Positions 54,214 through 63,652 of a stretch of DNA of 64,000 nucleotides are shown here, one piece after another (the first letter of the stretch is position 1; the number at the start of each line of letters is the position of its first letter). The stretch is from contig BQJJ01000010.1 in assembly GCA_021604645.1 (NCBI GenBank), positions 62,001-126,000 on the forward strand, given 5' to 3'. Source of the DNA: Methyloligella sp. Its GTDB lineage: Bacteria; Pseudomonadota; Alphaproteobacteria; Rhizobiales; HXMU1428-3. The notes beneath the pieces were generated by a model, which searched no databases, had not been told where the DNA came from, and saw only the letters and a list, made by a program, of their open reading frames with translations. The translations under genes were made by a program, and so were the position numbers.

Positions 54214-55089
54214 TTACTTATCCTTTGCCTTTATTTTCAAATTATGTCCAACCGGCAAAGGTGGGTTTTCAGACATAATCAAAATCGAAATGCGTCTATT
54301 TGCGGCCAAAAACGGATCCTCTGGGAAGAGAGGTTCAATGTCCGCCTTACCACCAACTTCAAAGAAGCGGTCATGGGGTATTCCATTTTCAGCCAAAATG
54401 GTTCGAGCAGCTTGTGCTCTATCAGCTGATAAATCCCATAGGGTAAACCCGGGTGTTTTGTACAAACGATTTGCGTCAGTGTGCCCCATGAGCTTAATGC
54501 GGTTTGGTAACCGTTTTACAATTGGTGCCATTGCAGCAAGTAGTTTGCGTGTGTGCTCATAAGGCCGACTTGAACTGGCCGGAAACATTGAACGAGCTTC
54601 CTGGTCAATTAGTTGAATGTGCAAACCTTCAGGAGATTCCTCCACCATAATATGGCTAGAGAGGTGACTAATCTCGGGCATTTCCTGCCAAGCCTGGCGC
54701 AGAGATGCAGCAGCGAGAGCAAATTGCCTCGGGCGTTCAATATCGTTTTTCTCAATATCGTGAGTGTTGGCTTCAGGACCTTGCTTCGTGCGTTGATCAT
54801 GGCGGATTTCAGCATACTCAGTATCATTTTCAGACGCAACGGGAGCTACCTTTTTCACATATTGGCGAATAGGTGCGCCTTCTAGTTCAATCATACCAGC
54901 CTTGCGGTTTACAAATTGAACACCAAATGCATCCTTCATTGAACCAGCAACAACCTGCAGCTTTTGCTTATCCTGAATAGAGAATGAGATTAGAAGAACG
55001 AAGAAACACACAAGGATGGACATAAGGTCAGCAAATGTGACCATATAGTCCGGAACGCCTCCGCCTCCACCTTTGTTTTTCAATCCCAT
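54214..55089 (-). CDS. motB: Flagellar motor stator protein MotB (OmpA-type peptidoglycan anchor)
   Basis: MotB anchors the stator to peptidoglycan and forms the proton channel with MotA. The 291-residue protein has a short cytoplasmic start, one membrane helix with the conserved Asp in 'YMVTFADLMSILVCFFVLLI', a linker of about 110 residues, and an OmpA-like domain ('LMGHTDANRLYKTPGFTLWD', 'LSADRAQAARTIL', 'AANRRISILIM'). The gene lies 48 bp after motA on the same strand. The N-terminal 'KNKGGGGGVPDYMVTFADLM' is of the type found in stator proteins of alphaproteobacteria. No other flagellar gene is in the window. Confidence 0.93.
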   Translation of the reverse strand: MGLKNKGGGGGVPDYMVTFADLMSILVCFFVLLISFSIQDKQKLQVVAGSMKDAFGVQFVNRKAGMIELEGAPIRQYVKKVAPVASENDTEYAEIRHDQRTKQGPEANTHDIEKNDIERPRQFALAAASLRQAWQEMPEISHLSSHIMVEESPEGLHIQLIDQEARSMFPASSSRPYEHTRKLLAAMAPIVKRLPNRIKLMGHTDANRLYKTPGFTLWDLSADRAQAARTILAENGIPHDRFFEVGGKADIEPLFPEDPFLAANRRISILIMSENPPLPVGHNLKIKAKDK

Positions 55090-55137
55090 ATCAAACTCTC
55101 ACTAAATTCGAAAAAATAAATTTATAAACGTCTCTTC

Positions 55138-55908
55138 TTAAGCAGCAGCTGCTTCAGGTGTCGTTTTTTGTTTTGCTGTCATGTAAGCTTCAAGCATTTC
55201 ACGAATGAGAGCGGGAGCTTTGTTTTCACGAAGTTGCATCACACCATCGATTACAAGAGATTGGTTGACTTCTTCAATCGAAATTTTATTAGAAAGCTTA
55301 TCAGCCATTGGGAGACAAATAAGGTTAGCCATCATCGCGCCATAAAGAGTAGTCAACAGCGCAACCGCCATCGCAGGACCAATCGCAGCCGGGTCATCCA
55401 TAGCTGAAAGCATCTGCACCAGACCAACAATTGTACCAATCATACCAAAGGCCGGACCAGCATCACCAAGCATTTTATAAAAGCGCTGGGCTTCATCAAG
55501 GCGTTCTAAATAAAGGTCGCGCTCTTTTTCCATGGTTTCACGCATGAATTCGGCGTCATAACCATCAGCAACATATTGTGTGCCTTTACTCAAAAACTCA
55601 TCAGTTATGTCAACGCCTTCAAGACCTAATGGTCCTTCTTTACGAATGATTTCTGCAAGGTTGCAAATTTCATCAGTCATATCGACTGGGCTTTTCGCTT
55701 TGTGAGTAAAACAAGCTTTAGCGCCTAGAACAAAAGATGTCATAGTATTAGAAAGGGGAAAGCGCATAATCGTCGCAGCAAAGCCACCGCCAAACACAAT
55801 CAACATAGAAGGTACGTTGACAAACGTATCCAATGTGCCGCCTGATAAAATAGCATAAACAACAATGCCTATGCCGCCGATCAAACCAATAATTGTCGCT
55901 AAATCCAT
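55138..55908 (-). CDS. motA: Flagellar motor stator protein MotA/PomA
   Basis: The 256-residue protein has four membrane helices (about 2-22, 31-50, 145-168, 180-202), the last pair flanking the pore, and a large cytoplasmic loop between helices 2 and 3. Family marks are 'DAGPAFGMIGTIVGLVQMLS' and 'LLTTLYGAMMANLICLPMAD'. The length and sequence resemble the PomA/LafT subgroup more than the 290-residue E. coli type. The upstream ATG at 55956 would add 16 unlikely residues, so 55908 is chosen. It is the first gene of a motA-motB operon. Confidence 0.93.
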   Translation of the reverse strand: MDLATIIGLIGGIGIVVYAILSGGTLDTFVNVPSMLIVFGGGFAATIMRFPLSNTMTSFVLGAKACFTHKAKSPVDMTDEICNLAEIIRKEGPLGLEGVDITDEFLSKGTQYVADGYDAEFMRETMEKERDLYLERLDEAQRFYKMLGDAGPAFGMIGTIVGLVQMLSAMDDPAAIGPAMAVALLTTLYGAMMANLICLPMADKLSNKISIEEVNQSLVIDGVMQLRENKAPALIREMLEAYMTAKQKTTPEAAAA

Positions 55909-56221
55909 AATTCTAACCCCGACCAAAACTGCGAAATGATGTGTCGCATGTATCAATTAGGGTTAATACTACGGGACTGATATGAATTAAGGCTAAAGCA
56001 AGTTGGTTAAAATTACCGTAAATTATGTTTCAAAATGAAACGGTTATCGCGGTTGCTTGTGGGCAACCTAAAGCGTAATAATAACGCGGTTGCTTGTGGG
56101 CATCTGAAACACAGTAAAAAAGCGGATGCCGCGACGGTTGCTGGTAGGCAAGCTGAAGGAGCACTAAAAGAACGGGCATCTGAAGCGTAAACAAAAATCC
56201 CGAGAGAAAACTAAAGAAAAA
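55909..56221. other. Gene-free region between kdsD and motA with REP-like repeats
   Basis: This 313-bp region has no gene. It holds a cluster of REP-like units at 56051-56200. The motA promoter should lie in the left part, but I see no clear flagellar-type or sigma70-type pair. Confidence 0.7.
56051..56187 (+). repeat. REP-like hairpin cluster (locus 4)
   Basis: Four or five units lie in 137 bp: GGTTGC-TTGTGG-GCAACC at 56051-56068; a hybrid unit whose left arm is GGTTGC but whose right arm is GCATC (56088-56104); GGTTGC-TGGTAG-GCAAGC (56136-56153); and a half-unit GGGCATCTGAAGCG (56174-56187). The tail TGAAGC/G is shared. A 46-bp stretch from 56121 is similar to the one at 7655. Confidence 0.72.
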
Positions 56222-57241
56222 TTAAGCAACACCAGCCCGTAACAAATCATGAATATGCACAATACCAACTGGTTTTTTATCGCGCAGAACAAACAGAGCG
56301 GTAATGCTTGAAGAGTTTATTTGCTCCAGAGCTGCACTTGTTAGCATATCTTCAGAAATGGTAATCGGATCTGGCTTCATAATTTCGGAAACTGATTTTT
56401 CAAGCAAATCACCATCCATATTACGGCGTAAATCACCATCTGTAATAACACCTATAAGGTGGTTGCTAGCATTAACAACCCCAAGACAACCAAAACTTTT
56501 CTCTGTCATGGTGACAATAGCTTCGCTCATCAATTGATTATCCTGAACAAGCGGCAAACGGTCCCCACCATGCATTAAATCACTAACATGCTTCAAACTG
56601 GCGCCAAGCTGACCACCAGGGTGAAATGTTTTAAAGTCGGTCGCAGAAAAACCTTTCGCTTCTAATAATGCAATTGCAAGAGCATCTCCAAGAGCCAATT
56701 GCATTGCCGTAGAGCTCGTGGGCGCTAAACCGTGAGGGCAAGCCTCTTTCACACGAGGCAGTACCAACGCAGCATCAGAATTTTTACCAAGGGCACTTTC
56801 TGAGCGAGAAGTAATAGAAATTAAGGGAACGCGAAACCTCTGAGCATAGTTGATAATGCTAGTAAGCTCTGCTGTCTCTCCAGACCAGGAAAGAGCTAGG
56901 ATAATGTCATCCTTGGTAATCATACCAAGGTCACCATGACTGGCCTCACTTGGGTGTACAAAAAAGGCTGGAGTTCCAGTCGAGGCAAAAGTCGCTGCAA
57001 TTTTTTGTCCAATATGGCCGCTTTTGCCAATGCCGCTGATAATGACTCTACCTGGAGCATTTTGTATTAGAGAAATCGCTTTTGAGAAAACAGAACCCAG
57101 TCCATTTGATAAAAGGGTACGCAATTCAGCTAATCCATCAATTTCACAATCAATAGTTCGTAAAGCTGAGGCAACAGCCGGTTCAGAAACTGAAGAGCTA
57201 TCTATTTGTTTTTGATTATCTTCTTGCAGTGAAATTGTCAT
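56222..57241 (-). CDS. kdsD: Arabinose-5-phosphate isomerase KdsD (SIS + CBS domains)
   Basis: KdsD (KpsF type) converts ribulose-5-phosphate into arabinose-5-phosphate, the first step of KDO synthesis for lipopolysaccharide. The 339-residue protein has a SIS domain (about 45-180: 'GIGKSGHIGQKIAATFASTG', 'HPSEASHGDLGMI', 'LSWSGETAEL', 'APTSSTAMQLALGDALAIAL') and two CBS domains (about 215-335). Length and motifs are standard. A KdsC-like phosphatase gene lies 5 kb away. Confidence 0.95.
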   Translation of the reverse strand: MTISLQEDNQKQIDSSSVSEPAVASALRTIDCEIDGLAELRTLLSNGLGSVFSKAISLIQNAPGRVIISGIGKSGHIGQKIAATFASTGTPAFFVHPSEASHGDLGMITKDDIILALSWSGETAELTSIINYAQRFRVPLISITSRSESALGKNSDAALVLPRVKEACPHGLAPTSSTAMQLALGDALAIALLEAKGFSATDFKTFHPGGQLGASLKHVSDLMHGGDRLPLVQDNQLMSEAIVTMTEKSFGCLGVVNASNHLIGVITDGDLRRNMDGDLLEKSVSEIMKPDPITISEDMLTSAALEQINSSSITALFVLRDKKPVGIVHIHDLLRAGVA

Positions 57242-57412
57242 AAACCCTTAAAATCCCAGAAAATTATGATCATCTAATAATCATAATACAAATTAAGCGT
57301 AAATAATGACCTTAGATACAACTCAGTACAAGAAAAATAACCGTCCGTTAACCATAATTAGGCACTTTATGAAGAGAAGGTTGCGTTAATTTGTTGTGTT
57401 AAAGGTGTTATT

Positions 57413-59434
57413 ATGAAGTTCCGTCTTTTCGGCTGGCGTAAAAGCAGCAAGAAAGCCATAAGTAAAGGGCTTGCGCTTGGTGTTTGTTTAGTTGTGTTCT
57501 CTCCCAATATCACCGTCGCTCAAGAAGTAAATCCATTTTCAGATCAAGCTGAACAGCAATTCAGAAATGAACTTGATCGATATCGCACAAGAGCTCAAAA
57601 TAATACTCCTCCAGCCGGACAAAACACTCCGCAAAGAAGAAGAGTTGAGCAAGACCGTGCAGGCCAGGAAAATTCACTATTTGAAGACCAATTTAACCAA
57701 CCACTCACATCATTTGACCAAGCAGCTGGAAATCGCGAAAACCGGATTGAAGCAAGCTCAAGAGATTCTGAATTTAGGGATAACCCTTTTGCTGCAAGAA
57801 GAGGGCAAGATCGTTTCGAGCCAAATGGTGGTGAACTCAGAAATGTTGACCTTACAATAGATCGTCGTCAAAGACAGGGGCGCAGAGGTGCCGATAATGC
57901 GAACAACCGCCGTAATGGTCAGGATAGGCAACAGGATCGCGGGTTAAATCAGGATACAATTGAAGATCAAAATGCCATCGCAGAACTTGAAGGCCGTAAT
58001 GGAAATATTCAGCAAGAAGGGAACGCTGATCGCTTTGAAGAAGAGTTCCTCGCAGCTGAACGAGAACTAGAAGGCGATGAGCAACAAGCACAAGATATCA
58101 ACCCTAGAAATCGTAACCTAAGACAAGCTAATAATCGGCAAGGCCAAAGAGGAAACAGGCAAAGAGGACAACTGGCAAGAGGTCGGTTAAACGGAAATGC
58201 TCAGAGAAATGCCAGACAGCAAACAGCGCTGAATGCAGCCGAACAAAATTTTGCTGAAAACAATGATATCACCGGCTCAATTCGTAATAACGATCTAGAA
58301 GATACTTATGCAGCTGAGGGCAAGAGAATTGGTTCATTCCTTATTTTCCCAGAAGTTACTATAACTGGTATTTTAAGTGATAACCCAACAGCGTCAGTAG
58401 ACAATGGGCCTGGTGACGAAGCCATTGAAATTGTGCCAAATATTGTACTGCAGTCAGATTGGGCGCGCCACAGCTTGCAATTACAAGGGCAACTAAGAAA
58501 AAGTTATTATGAAGAACTCTCAAGCGAAAATATTGATGAATTTTTAGTATCAGCTACAGGTCGTATTGATATTCAAAACAATCAGTTTCTCGAGTTGCAA
58601 GCTAGAAAAGAACAAACGCAAGATAGCCGCGGTGACATTGATAATTTAAATAGCGATGCTCAATTAGCCAATTTAGATACGTTATTCCTTTCAGCTCTTT
58701 ATGAATATCAATGGAATAAATCAACCATGCGCCTCACGGGCACTGTGACAGAATTTGATTATGAAGATGTTGTCGATGGTTTAGGTAACATCATCAATAA
58801 TGACGACCAGGATTATTTGGAGACAAGTTTAACGGCACGTTTGTCATATACAGTGCATTCCGGTCTCTATGTTTATGTAGAGGGAAATTATATTGAAAGA
58901 GACTATGATAGCGCTCTGGATGATGATGGATTTCAAAGAGGCAATGATGAGCAAAATTATCGCGTTGGTCTAATTCATGATTTGACATCAAAAATACGTT
59001 TTGAGGCAAGCATAGGTTATCAAGGGCTTTTTGCAGACGATACACGCTTTGTTGATGTGGAAGACTTAGTCTATGAAGCAACATTAAACTATCGCCCAAC
59101 TAGGCAAACCTCATTGATCCTTTCTACATCTAAAAGCTATGATGCAACAGATATCGCAGGCACTGTCGCCGTAGAAGAAACTAATTATTCTATTGCTTTA
59201 AATCATTATTTCGAGCCTAAAGTTTTACTCAATGCAAGTTTAGAGCATGAAGACGAAATTTTTGAGGGCATCAACCAATCCCAAAAGACCTTAACAGCAG
59301 CTCTAACGCTGCAATATATCTTCAATCGTCATGCGCGGCTTATTGCAGGTTATGAATTTACGGATGTGAGCACAAATGATGGCGCCGATTACCAGGAAAA
59401 CCAATTCCGTATTGGTTTAAATCTACGTCCATAA
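57413..59434 (+). CDS. Outer-membrane beta-barrel protein with long Asn/Arg/Gln-rich N-terminal region
   Basis: The 673-residue protein has a signal peptide (about 1-37, cut near 'TVAQE') and a disordered region (about 40-285) very rich in Asn, Arg, Gln, Gly and Glu. A C-terminal beta-barrel follows (about 305-673), with alternating hydrophobic strands such as 'LQLQGQLRKSYYEELS' and 'ARLIAGYEFTDVST'. The barrel resembles the BBP2-type porin-like proteins of alphaproteobacterial envelope or polysaccharide loci. It is divergent from kdsD and followed by a bidirectional terminator, then galU. The role is not known; polysaccharide export or surface structure are possible. Confidence 0.8.
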   Translation: MKFRLFGWRKSSKKAISKGLALGVCLVVFSPNITVAQEVNPFSDQAEQQFRNELDRYRTRAQNNTPPAGQNTPQRRRVEQDRAGQENSLFEDQFNQPLTSFDQAAGNRENRIEASSRDSEFRDNPFAARRGQDRFEPNGGELRNVDLTIDRRQRQGRRGADNANNRRNGQDRQQDRGLNQDTIEDQNAIAELEGRNGNIQQEGNADRFEEEFLAAERELEGDEQQAQDINPRNRNLRQANNRQGQRGNRQRGQLARGRLNGNAQRNARQQTALNAAEQNFAENNDITGSIRNNDLEDTYAAEGKRIGSFLIFPEVTITGILSDNPTASVDNGPGDEAIEIVPNIVLQSDWARHSLQLQGQLRKSYYEELSSENIDEFLVSATGRIDIQNNQFLELQARKEQTQDSRGDIDNLNSDAQLANLDTLFLSALYEYQWNKSTMRLTGTVTEFDYEDVVDGLGNIINNDDQDYLETSLTARLSYTVHSGLYVYVEGNYIERDYDSALDDDGFQRGNDEQNYRVGLIHDLTSKIRFEASIGYQGLFADDTRFVDVEDLVYEATLNYRPTRQTSLILSTSKSYDATDIAGTVAVEETNYSIALNHYFEPKVLLNASLEHEDEIFEGINQSQKTLTAALTLQYIFNRHARLIAGYEFTDVSTNDGADYQENQFRIGLNLRP

Positions 59435-59475
59435 ATTAATTCACACCAATAAAATACTGTTTTAATTATAATGAA

Positions 59476-59511
59476 AAAAAACCACCTTGTTTATTCAAGG
59501 TGGGTTTTTTA
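59476..59511. terminator. Bidirectional intrinsic terminator between the barrel gene and galU
   Basis: CCACCTTG (59482-59489) pairs with CAAGGTGG (59496-59503) around a 6-nt loop. The stem is flanked by an A-run on the left and a T-run on the right, so it can serve transcripts from both converging genes. Confidence 0.92.
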
Positions 59512-59534
59512 GTTCTAAACATAAAGAGCTAAAT

Positions 59535-60413
59535 TTAGTCAATCAGCTTCTTAATAGCCTCTTTAAATGAAGGTCCAATATCCTCGCGCTCAAGTGCAAA
59601 GGCAACATTAGCAGCAAGAAAACCAACTTTAGAGCCACAATCAAAACTACGCCCCTCATATTTACAAGCGTGGAAATCTTGGCTTTCCATTAAAGTTTGC
59701 ATGGCATCAGTGATTTGAATTTCATTGCCAGCCCCTTGGGTCTGGGTTGCTAAAATGTCAAAGACTTCCGGTTGTAAGATATAGCGTCCCATTATAATGA
59801 GATTAGAAGGAGCAAGGCCTGGATCAGGTTTCTCAACCATACCATTAATTGTCATTGATGGACCTTCAGTTTCACCAAGGCTAACTACGCCATAACTGGA
59901 TGTTTCCTCTGGAGCAACTTCTTCAACTGCCAGAACATTCCCACCGGTTTCATTGTAAATTTCCATCATTTGGGCAAGACAACCCTTTTCAGCTTGTACC
60001 AGCACATCTGGTAACAGGAGAGCAAAAGGTTCATCACCAACCAAATCACGAGCACACCAAACAGCATGCCCAAGTCCTTTAGGAGATTGTTGGCGTGTAT
60101 AGCTTGTTTGTCCCGCTTCGGGCAAAAGATCATTAAGCATCTTTAATTGTTCAAACTTACCGCGTTGTTTCAGGGTTGTCTCAAGTTCAACCTGCTTGTC
60201 AAAATGATCTTCGATAACGGTTTTGTTGCGGCCTGTCACAAAAATAAAGTGCTCAATACCAGCTGCTTTTGCTTCATCGACAACATGTTGAATAATAGGA
60301 CGATCAACAATGGTCAGCATTTCTTTTGGCATAGCTTTCGTCGCGGGCAAAAATCGAGTGCCAAGCCCGGCAACAGGTAAAATCGCTTTCCGAATAGGTT
60401 TTATCGTTCCCAA
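59535..60413 (-). CDS. galU: UTP-glucose-1-phosphate uridylyltransferase
   Basis: GalU makes UDP-glucose for polysaccharides, glycolipids and UDP-galactose. The 292-residue protein has the nucleotidyltransferase signature '[20 protein letters not shown]' (residues about 13-32), '[20 protein letters not shown]' and 'ALLLPDVLV'. A TTG start is used, supported by an AAGGGG ribosome-binding site eight bases upstream. It is divergent from galE, and together the pair converts glucose-1-phosphate into UDP-glucose and UDP-galactose. Confidence 0.96.
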   Translation of the reverse strand: MGTIKPIRKAILPVAGLGTRFLPATKAMPKEMLTIVDRPIIQHVVDEAKAAGIEHFIFVTGRNKTVIEDHFDKQVELETTLKQRGKFEQLKMLNDLLPEAGQTSYTRQQSPKGLGHAVWCARDLVGDEPFALLLPDVLVQAEKGCLAQMMEIYNETGGNVLAVEEVAPEETSSYGVVSLGETEGPSMTINGMVEKPDPGLAPSNLIIMGRYILQPEVFDILATQTQGAGNEIQITDAMQTLMESQDFHACKYEGRSFDCGSKVGFLAANVAFALEREDIGPSFKEAIKKLID

Positions 60414-60872
60414 AATTCTTACCCCTTTGAATAATTGAATTTATGTATGAATAAGCCAAACAAACTGATCTCATTCCAAGAATGATTATAGAATCGAAAT
60501 AACTCAGTAAGACCATATAAATAACAAACTATTTACCATATAGAAATGAAATTCATAGCGTTAAACTGTGAATTAATATGTCTCATGTTAAGGAGATATC
60601 GCTTTATAAAAAAATAATGTTTCAAAAATAAGTAATTTTAATAACGATTATTTTTCTGCCTAGAAAGTTTCTCAGAAACATATGCGATATTTAAAAGCAT
60701 GCATGGAAGACGGAAAATAACCTATAAGACAATGCGGCCACAAATCTACAAAATATATGTTTTAAAAGAAATTATGAAGATATGAAGTTAACATGCTTTC
60801 ATATATAGATAAAAACACTTCGTATTTTTAATGGCGCAAAATAAAAAATGAATAAAGGGTAAGAGGATCAAC
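60414..60872. promoter_or_regulatory. Divergent galU / galE upstream region
   Basis: This 459-bp AT-rich gap separates galU (minus) and galE (plus) and should hold both promoters. I see no gene, no clear inverted repeat and no convincing -35/-10 pair. Confidence 0.4.
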
Positions 60873-61865
60873 ATGGCAATCTTGGTAACAGGTGGCGCGG
60901 GTTTTATAGGCAGCCACACAGCTTTAGCTCTACGAGATAGAGATGAGGATGTGATTATTCTTGATAATCTGAGTACCGGATTTGAATGGGCCATCCCCGA
61001 AGGCGCTGAATTAATAGTGGGTGATATCGCAGACAAAGACCTGGTATCAACCATTATTCAAACACGCGGCATCACAGCCATTATTCATTTTGCAGGCTCC
61101 ATCGTTGTTCCAGAGTCAATTGAAGATCCTCTTGGCTACTATCATAATAATACCTGCAAATCTCGCGATCTAATTGCGTCTGCAGTAGCAAATGATGTGA
61201 AGAATTTCATATTTTCATCAACAGCAGCTGTTTATGGTATGCCTGAGGTAAATCCAGTATCAGAAGAAGCAGCAAAAGCACCAATCTCACCATATGGCAC
61301 ATCAAAATTGATGACTGAATATATGCTGAGAGATACATCATTTGCGACAGACCTCAATTTCGTTGCCCTCAGATATTTTAATGTAGCTGGAGCAGATCCA
61401 AAGGGAAGAGCTGGCCAATCAACCCCTAAAGCCACTCATCTAATCAAAGTGGCTTCAGAAATTATCCACGGTCCTCGGACTGAAATAAATGTATTCGGCA
61501 CCGACTATCCAACACCAGACGGCTCATGCATTCGTGATTATATCCACGTTTCTGACCTGGCAACTGCCCATTGCATCGCTCTAGACCATCTGCATAAAGG
61601 CGGTGAGAGTAAAGTTTACAACTGTGGTTACGGCAAAGGTTTCTCCGTATTGGAAGTGATAGAGGCTGTAAAACGTGCTTCAGGTCAAGATTTCACTGTT
61701 CATATGGCAGACCGCCGTGCAGGTGACCCTGCCGAACTCGTCGCAAGTTCAAAATTAATCCGAGACGAACTGGGCTGGACACCTGAATATGATGATCTCG
61801 CTTTGATTGTGAAACATGCATTGGCGTGGGAAGAAAAACTAAACTCCCTAAGAAAAGCATCTTAA
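60873..61865 (+). CDS. galE: UDP-glucose 4-epimerase
   Basis: GalE interconverts UDP-glucose and UDP-galactose. The 330-residue protein has the NAD-binding 'VTGGAGFIGSHTALAL' at residues 5-20, the catalytic Ser-Tyr-Lys set ('FIFSSTAAVYG', 'SPYGTSKLMTEYM'), and the GalE-specific 'LRYFNVAGADPKGRAGQ' and 'GTDYPTPDGSCIRDYIHVSD'. AGAGGATCAAC before the ATG holds the ribosome-binding site. Its partner galU is divergent. Confidence 0.96.
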   Translation: MAILVTGGAGFIGSHTALALRDRDEDVIILDNLSTGFEWAIPEGAELIVGDIADKDLVSTIIQTRGITAIIHFAGSIVVPESIEDPLGYYHNNTCKSRDLIASAVANDVKNFIFSSTAAVYGMPEVNPVSEEAAKAPISPYGTSKLMTEYMLRDTSFATDLNFVALRYFNVAGADPKGRAGQSTPKATHLIKVASEIIHGPRTEINVFGTDYPTPDGSCIRDYIHVSDLATAHCIALDHLHKGGESKVYNCGYGKGFSVLEVIEAVKRASGQDFTVHMADRRAGDPAELVASSKLIRDELGWTPEYDDLALIVKHALAWEEKLNSLRKAS

Positions 61866-61990
61866 AATATATAAATCGCCATATTTTCAAACCACTCTTA
61901 AAAATATTGTGTAAATACAGGAGCTATTGGGTGCATTTTTGCATGCGATACCTAAAATTGTAGACCAAATATTTTAAAAAGGGTGGGTTT

Positions 61991-63391
61991 ATGAAACAAG
62001 CCGAGGTAGGCAAACAATGCAAAAAATCAAATTGCATCAACTTTATAAGCCTTATTATCTTTGCGTTGCTTAGCATTTCTATGGCTAGTAAAGCTCTTTA
62101 CGCAAAATCAAAGCCTAATATTTCAGAGCTCGATCTTGCAGTTTGGAAAAATGAACTCTGGAAAAAAGCAGAACAACTTCAAATCAAGCGATCCACTTTT
62201 GACCGTGCCATAAAAACGTTAGAGCCCAACTACAAATTACCTCGGGTTCGAACACATAAAGCCTGGGCTCAAATCAAAAGAGCTCAAGAAAAAAGTAAAA
62301 AGACTGGTGCAAAAAAGCCTGTTACAAAAAATGGTCTACCTTTATCTTGCTACCGTCCAAGACAAAGCGAGTTTCTATTCCCAACCAAATATTTTCCAAA
62401 AAAACATTTGAATTCCCTTGTGTCCCGGGGGAAAATTTTAAAGAAAAAATACGGCAAAACATTCAAGGAAATTGAAGAGAAATACGGAGTGGATATCCGT
62501 GCTGTTCTTGGAATATGGGGCAGAGAAACAGCTTTTGGTGCCGCTAAAAACCGTTTTGATGGCGTAAAAACACTTCTATCCCTTGCCTATGCTAGCGCTC
62601 CGGAGAAACGCGAGCAACACACCACGAACTTGCTAAGCGCTTTAAAATTTATTGATGATGGTCACATCTCCATTAAAAATTTTAAAACATCTTTTGCAGG
62701 CGCCACCGGTTATCCTCAATTTACACCAGATGTTTTCGAACAATATGCAGTTGATTGGGATGGTGATGGCCGTAAAAACATATGGTCAAATGTTCCAGAC
62801 GCCGTAGCTTCAGCTGCCAATTATCTTAAAGGTATAGGTTGGCAGCGCAATCAAACTTGGGGGTTTGAAGTGGAAGTCCCAGACGATTTTGACTGTTGGC
62901 AAGAAGGCCCCAAAAGCAGAATGCCAGTCTCTAGTTGGTTGAAACAAGGAGTACGCCGGGTGGACAATCACCAAGGAAGGGCGCAAAAATTTTCTGATGA
63001 AAATTTGCTTGCCCAGTTCATGGCGCCAGCAGGTATGAAAGGACCTAAATTTTTAGTTTTTGAAAATTTTGAAGTTTTTCGCAGATATAATAAGGCAGAT
63101 CTTTATGCGCTTTTCGTCGGGCAGTTAGGCAATAAAATCTATTGTAGTGGCAAATCCCAAAATTGTGAATTCCAAGCCAAGTGGCCCCAGAAAGATACAT
63201 TCAATTTCACCCGTAAACGTATTTGCGAGATGCAAAGCCATTTGAAAAACTCAAAAGCTTCAGATGAAACACCAGACGGATTATTTGGCGGTAAAACCAG
63301 AAGAGGCATTGGAACATTCGAAATGAAAAATAATCTTCAAAAAACATGCTTCCCAACTCAAAAACTCTTAAAAATATTACGCAATAAATAG
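61991..63391 (+). CDS. Lytic murein transglycosylase, MltB type, with C-terminal peptidoglycan-binding domain
   Basis: The 466-residue protein cleaves glycan strands, forming 1,6-anhydro ends. It has a signal anchor (about 17-38), then an MltB/SLT_2 domain (about 45-385) with the catalytic Glu in 'LGIWGRETAFGAAKNRFDG', 'FAGATGYPQFTPDVFEQYAV', 'DWDGDGRKNIWSNVPDAVAS' and 'AANYLKGIGWQ', and a C-terminal PG_binding_1 part ('DETPDGLFGGKTRRGIGTFE'). An insert of about 40 residues rich in Lys lies near the start of the domain. It is followed by a second, related gene. Confidence 0.93.
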   Translation: MKQAEVGKQCKKSNCINFISLIIFALLSISMASKALYAKSKPNISELDLAVWKNELWKKAEQLQIKRSTFDRAIKTLEPNYKLPRVRTHKAWAQIKRAQEKSKKTGAKKPVTKNGLPLSCYRPRQSEFLFPTKYFPKKHLNSLVSRGKILKKKYGKTFKEIEEKYGVDIRAVLGIWGRETAFGAAKNRFDGVKTLLSLAYASAPEKREQHTTNLLSALKFIDDGHISIKNFKTSFAGATGYPQFTPDVFEQYAVDWDGDGRKNIWSNVPDAVASAANYLKGIGWQRNQTWGFEVEVPDDFDCWQEGPKSRMPVSSWLKQGVRRVDNHQGRAQKFSDENLLAQFMAPAGMKGPKFLVFENFEVFRRYNKADLYALFVGQLGNKIYCSGKSQNCEFQAKWPQKDTFNFTRKRICEMQSHLKNSKASDETPDGLFGGKTRRGIGTFEMKNNLQKTCFPTQKLLKILRNK

Positions 63392-63652
63392 CGGCACTTA
63401 TTTAAGGGCTATGGGATGAATAGCCTACAAAATGCCAAAATCCATAAGTAACAATTCACTCTAAGAGTATATGAGTGAAGGGTTTTCTAACTATTCCTAA
63501 TGTAAATCATAGGGTAAGCTAAAAAGAATAGTTTAGAAAATAGACTAGAAAAGCTAGATAGGCACTCCTGAAGCAACAGGAGTTATTATCATTTCAATTG
63601 GCTTGTTTAAATGCCACCAGTAATGAAATAGCTATAAAAGAAGATACTCAAT
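63392..63652. other. Intergenic gap between the two transglycosylase genes
   Basis: The 261-bp gap carries one terminator-like hairpin near 63564-63583 and no gene. It must also include the promoter of the second transglycosylase gene. Confidence 0.55.
63564..63590 (+). terminator. Probable terminator after the first transglycosylase gene
   Basis: ACTCCTG (63564-63570) pairs with CAGGAGT (63577-63583) around AAGCAA, followed by the T-rich TATTATCATTT. The stem is short, so termination may be incomplete. Confidence 0.6.

Noticed and set aside
53820..56187. CRISPR array made of the GGTTGC-type repeats
   Set aside because: The units are only about 18-25 bp, unevenly spaced, scattered over four loci, and no cas genes are present.
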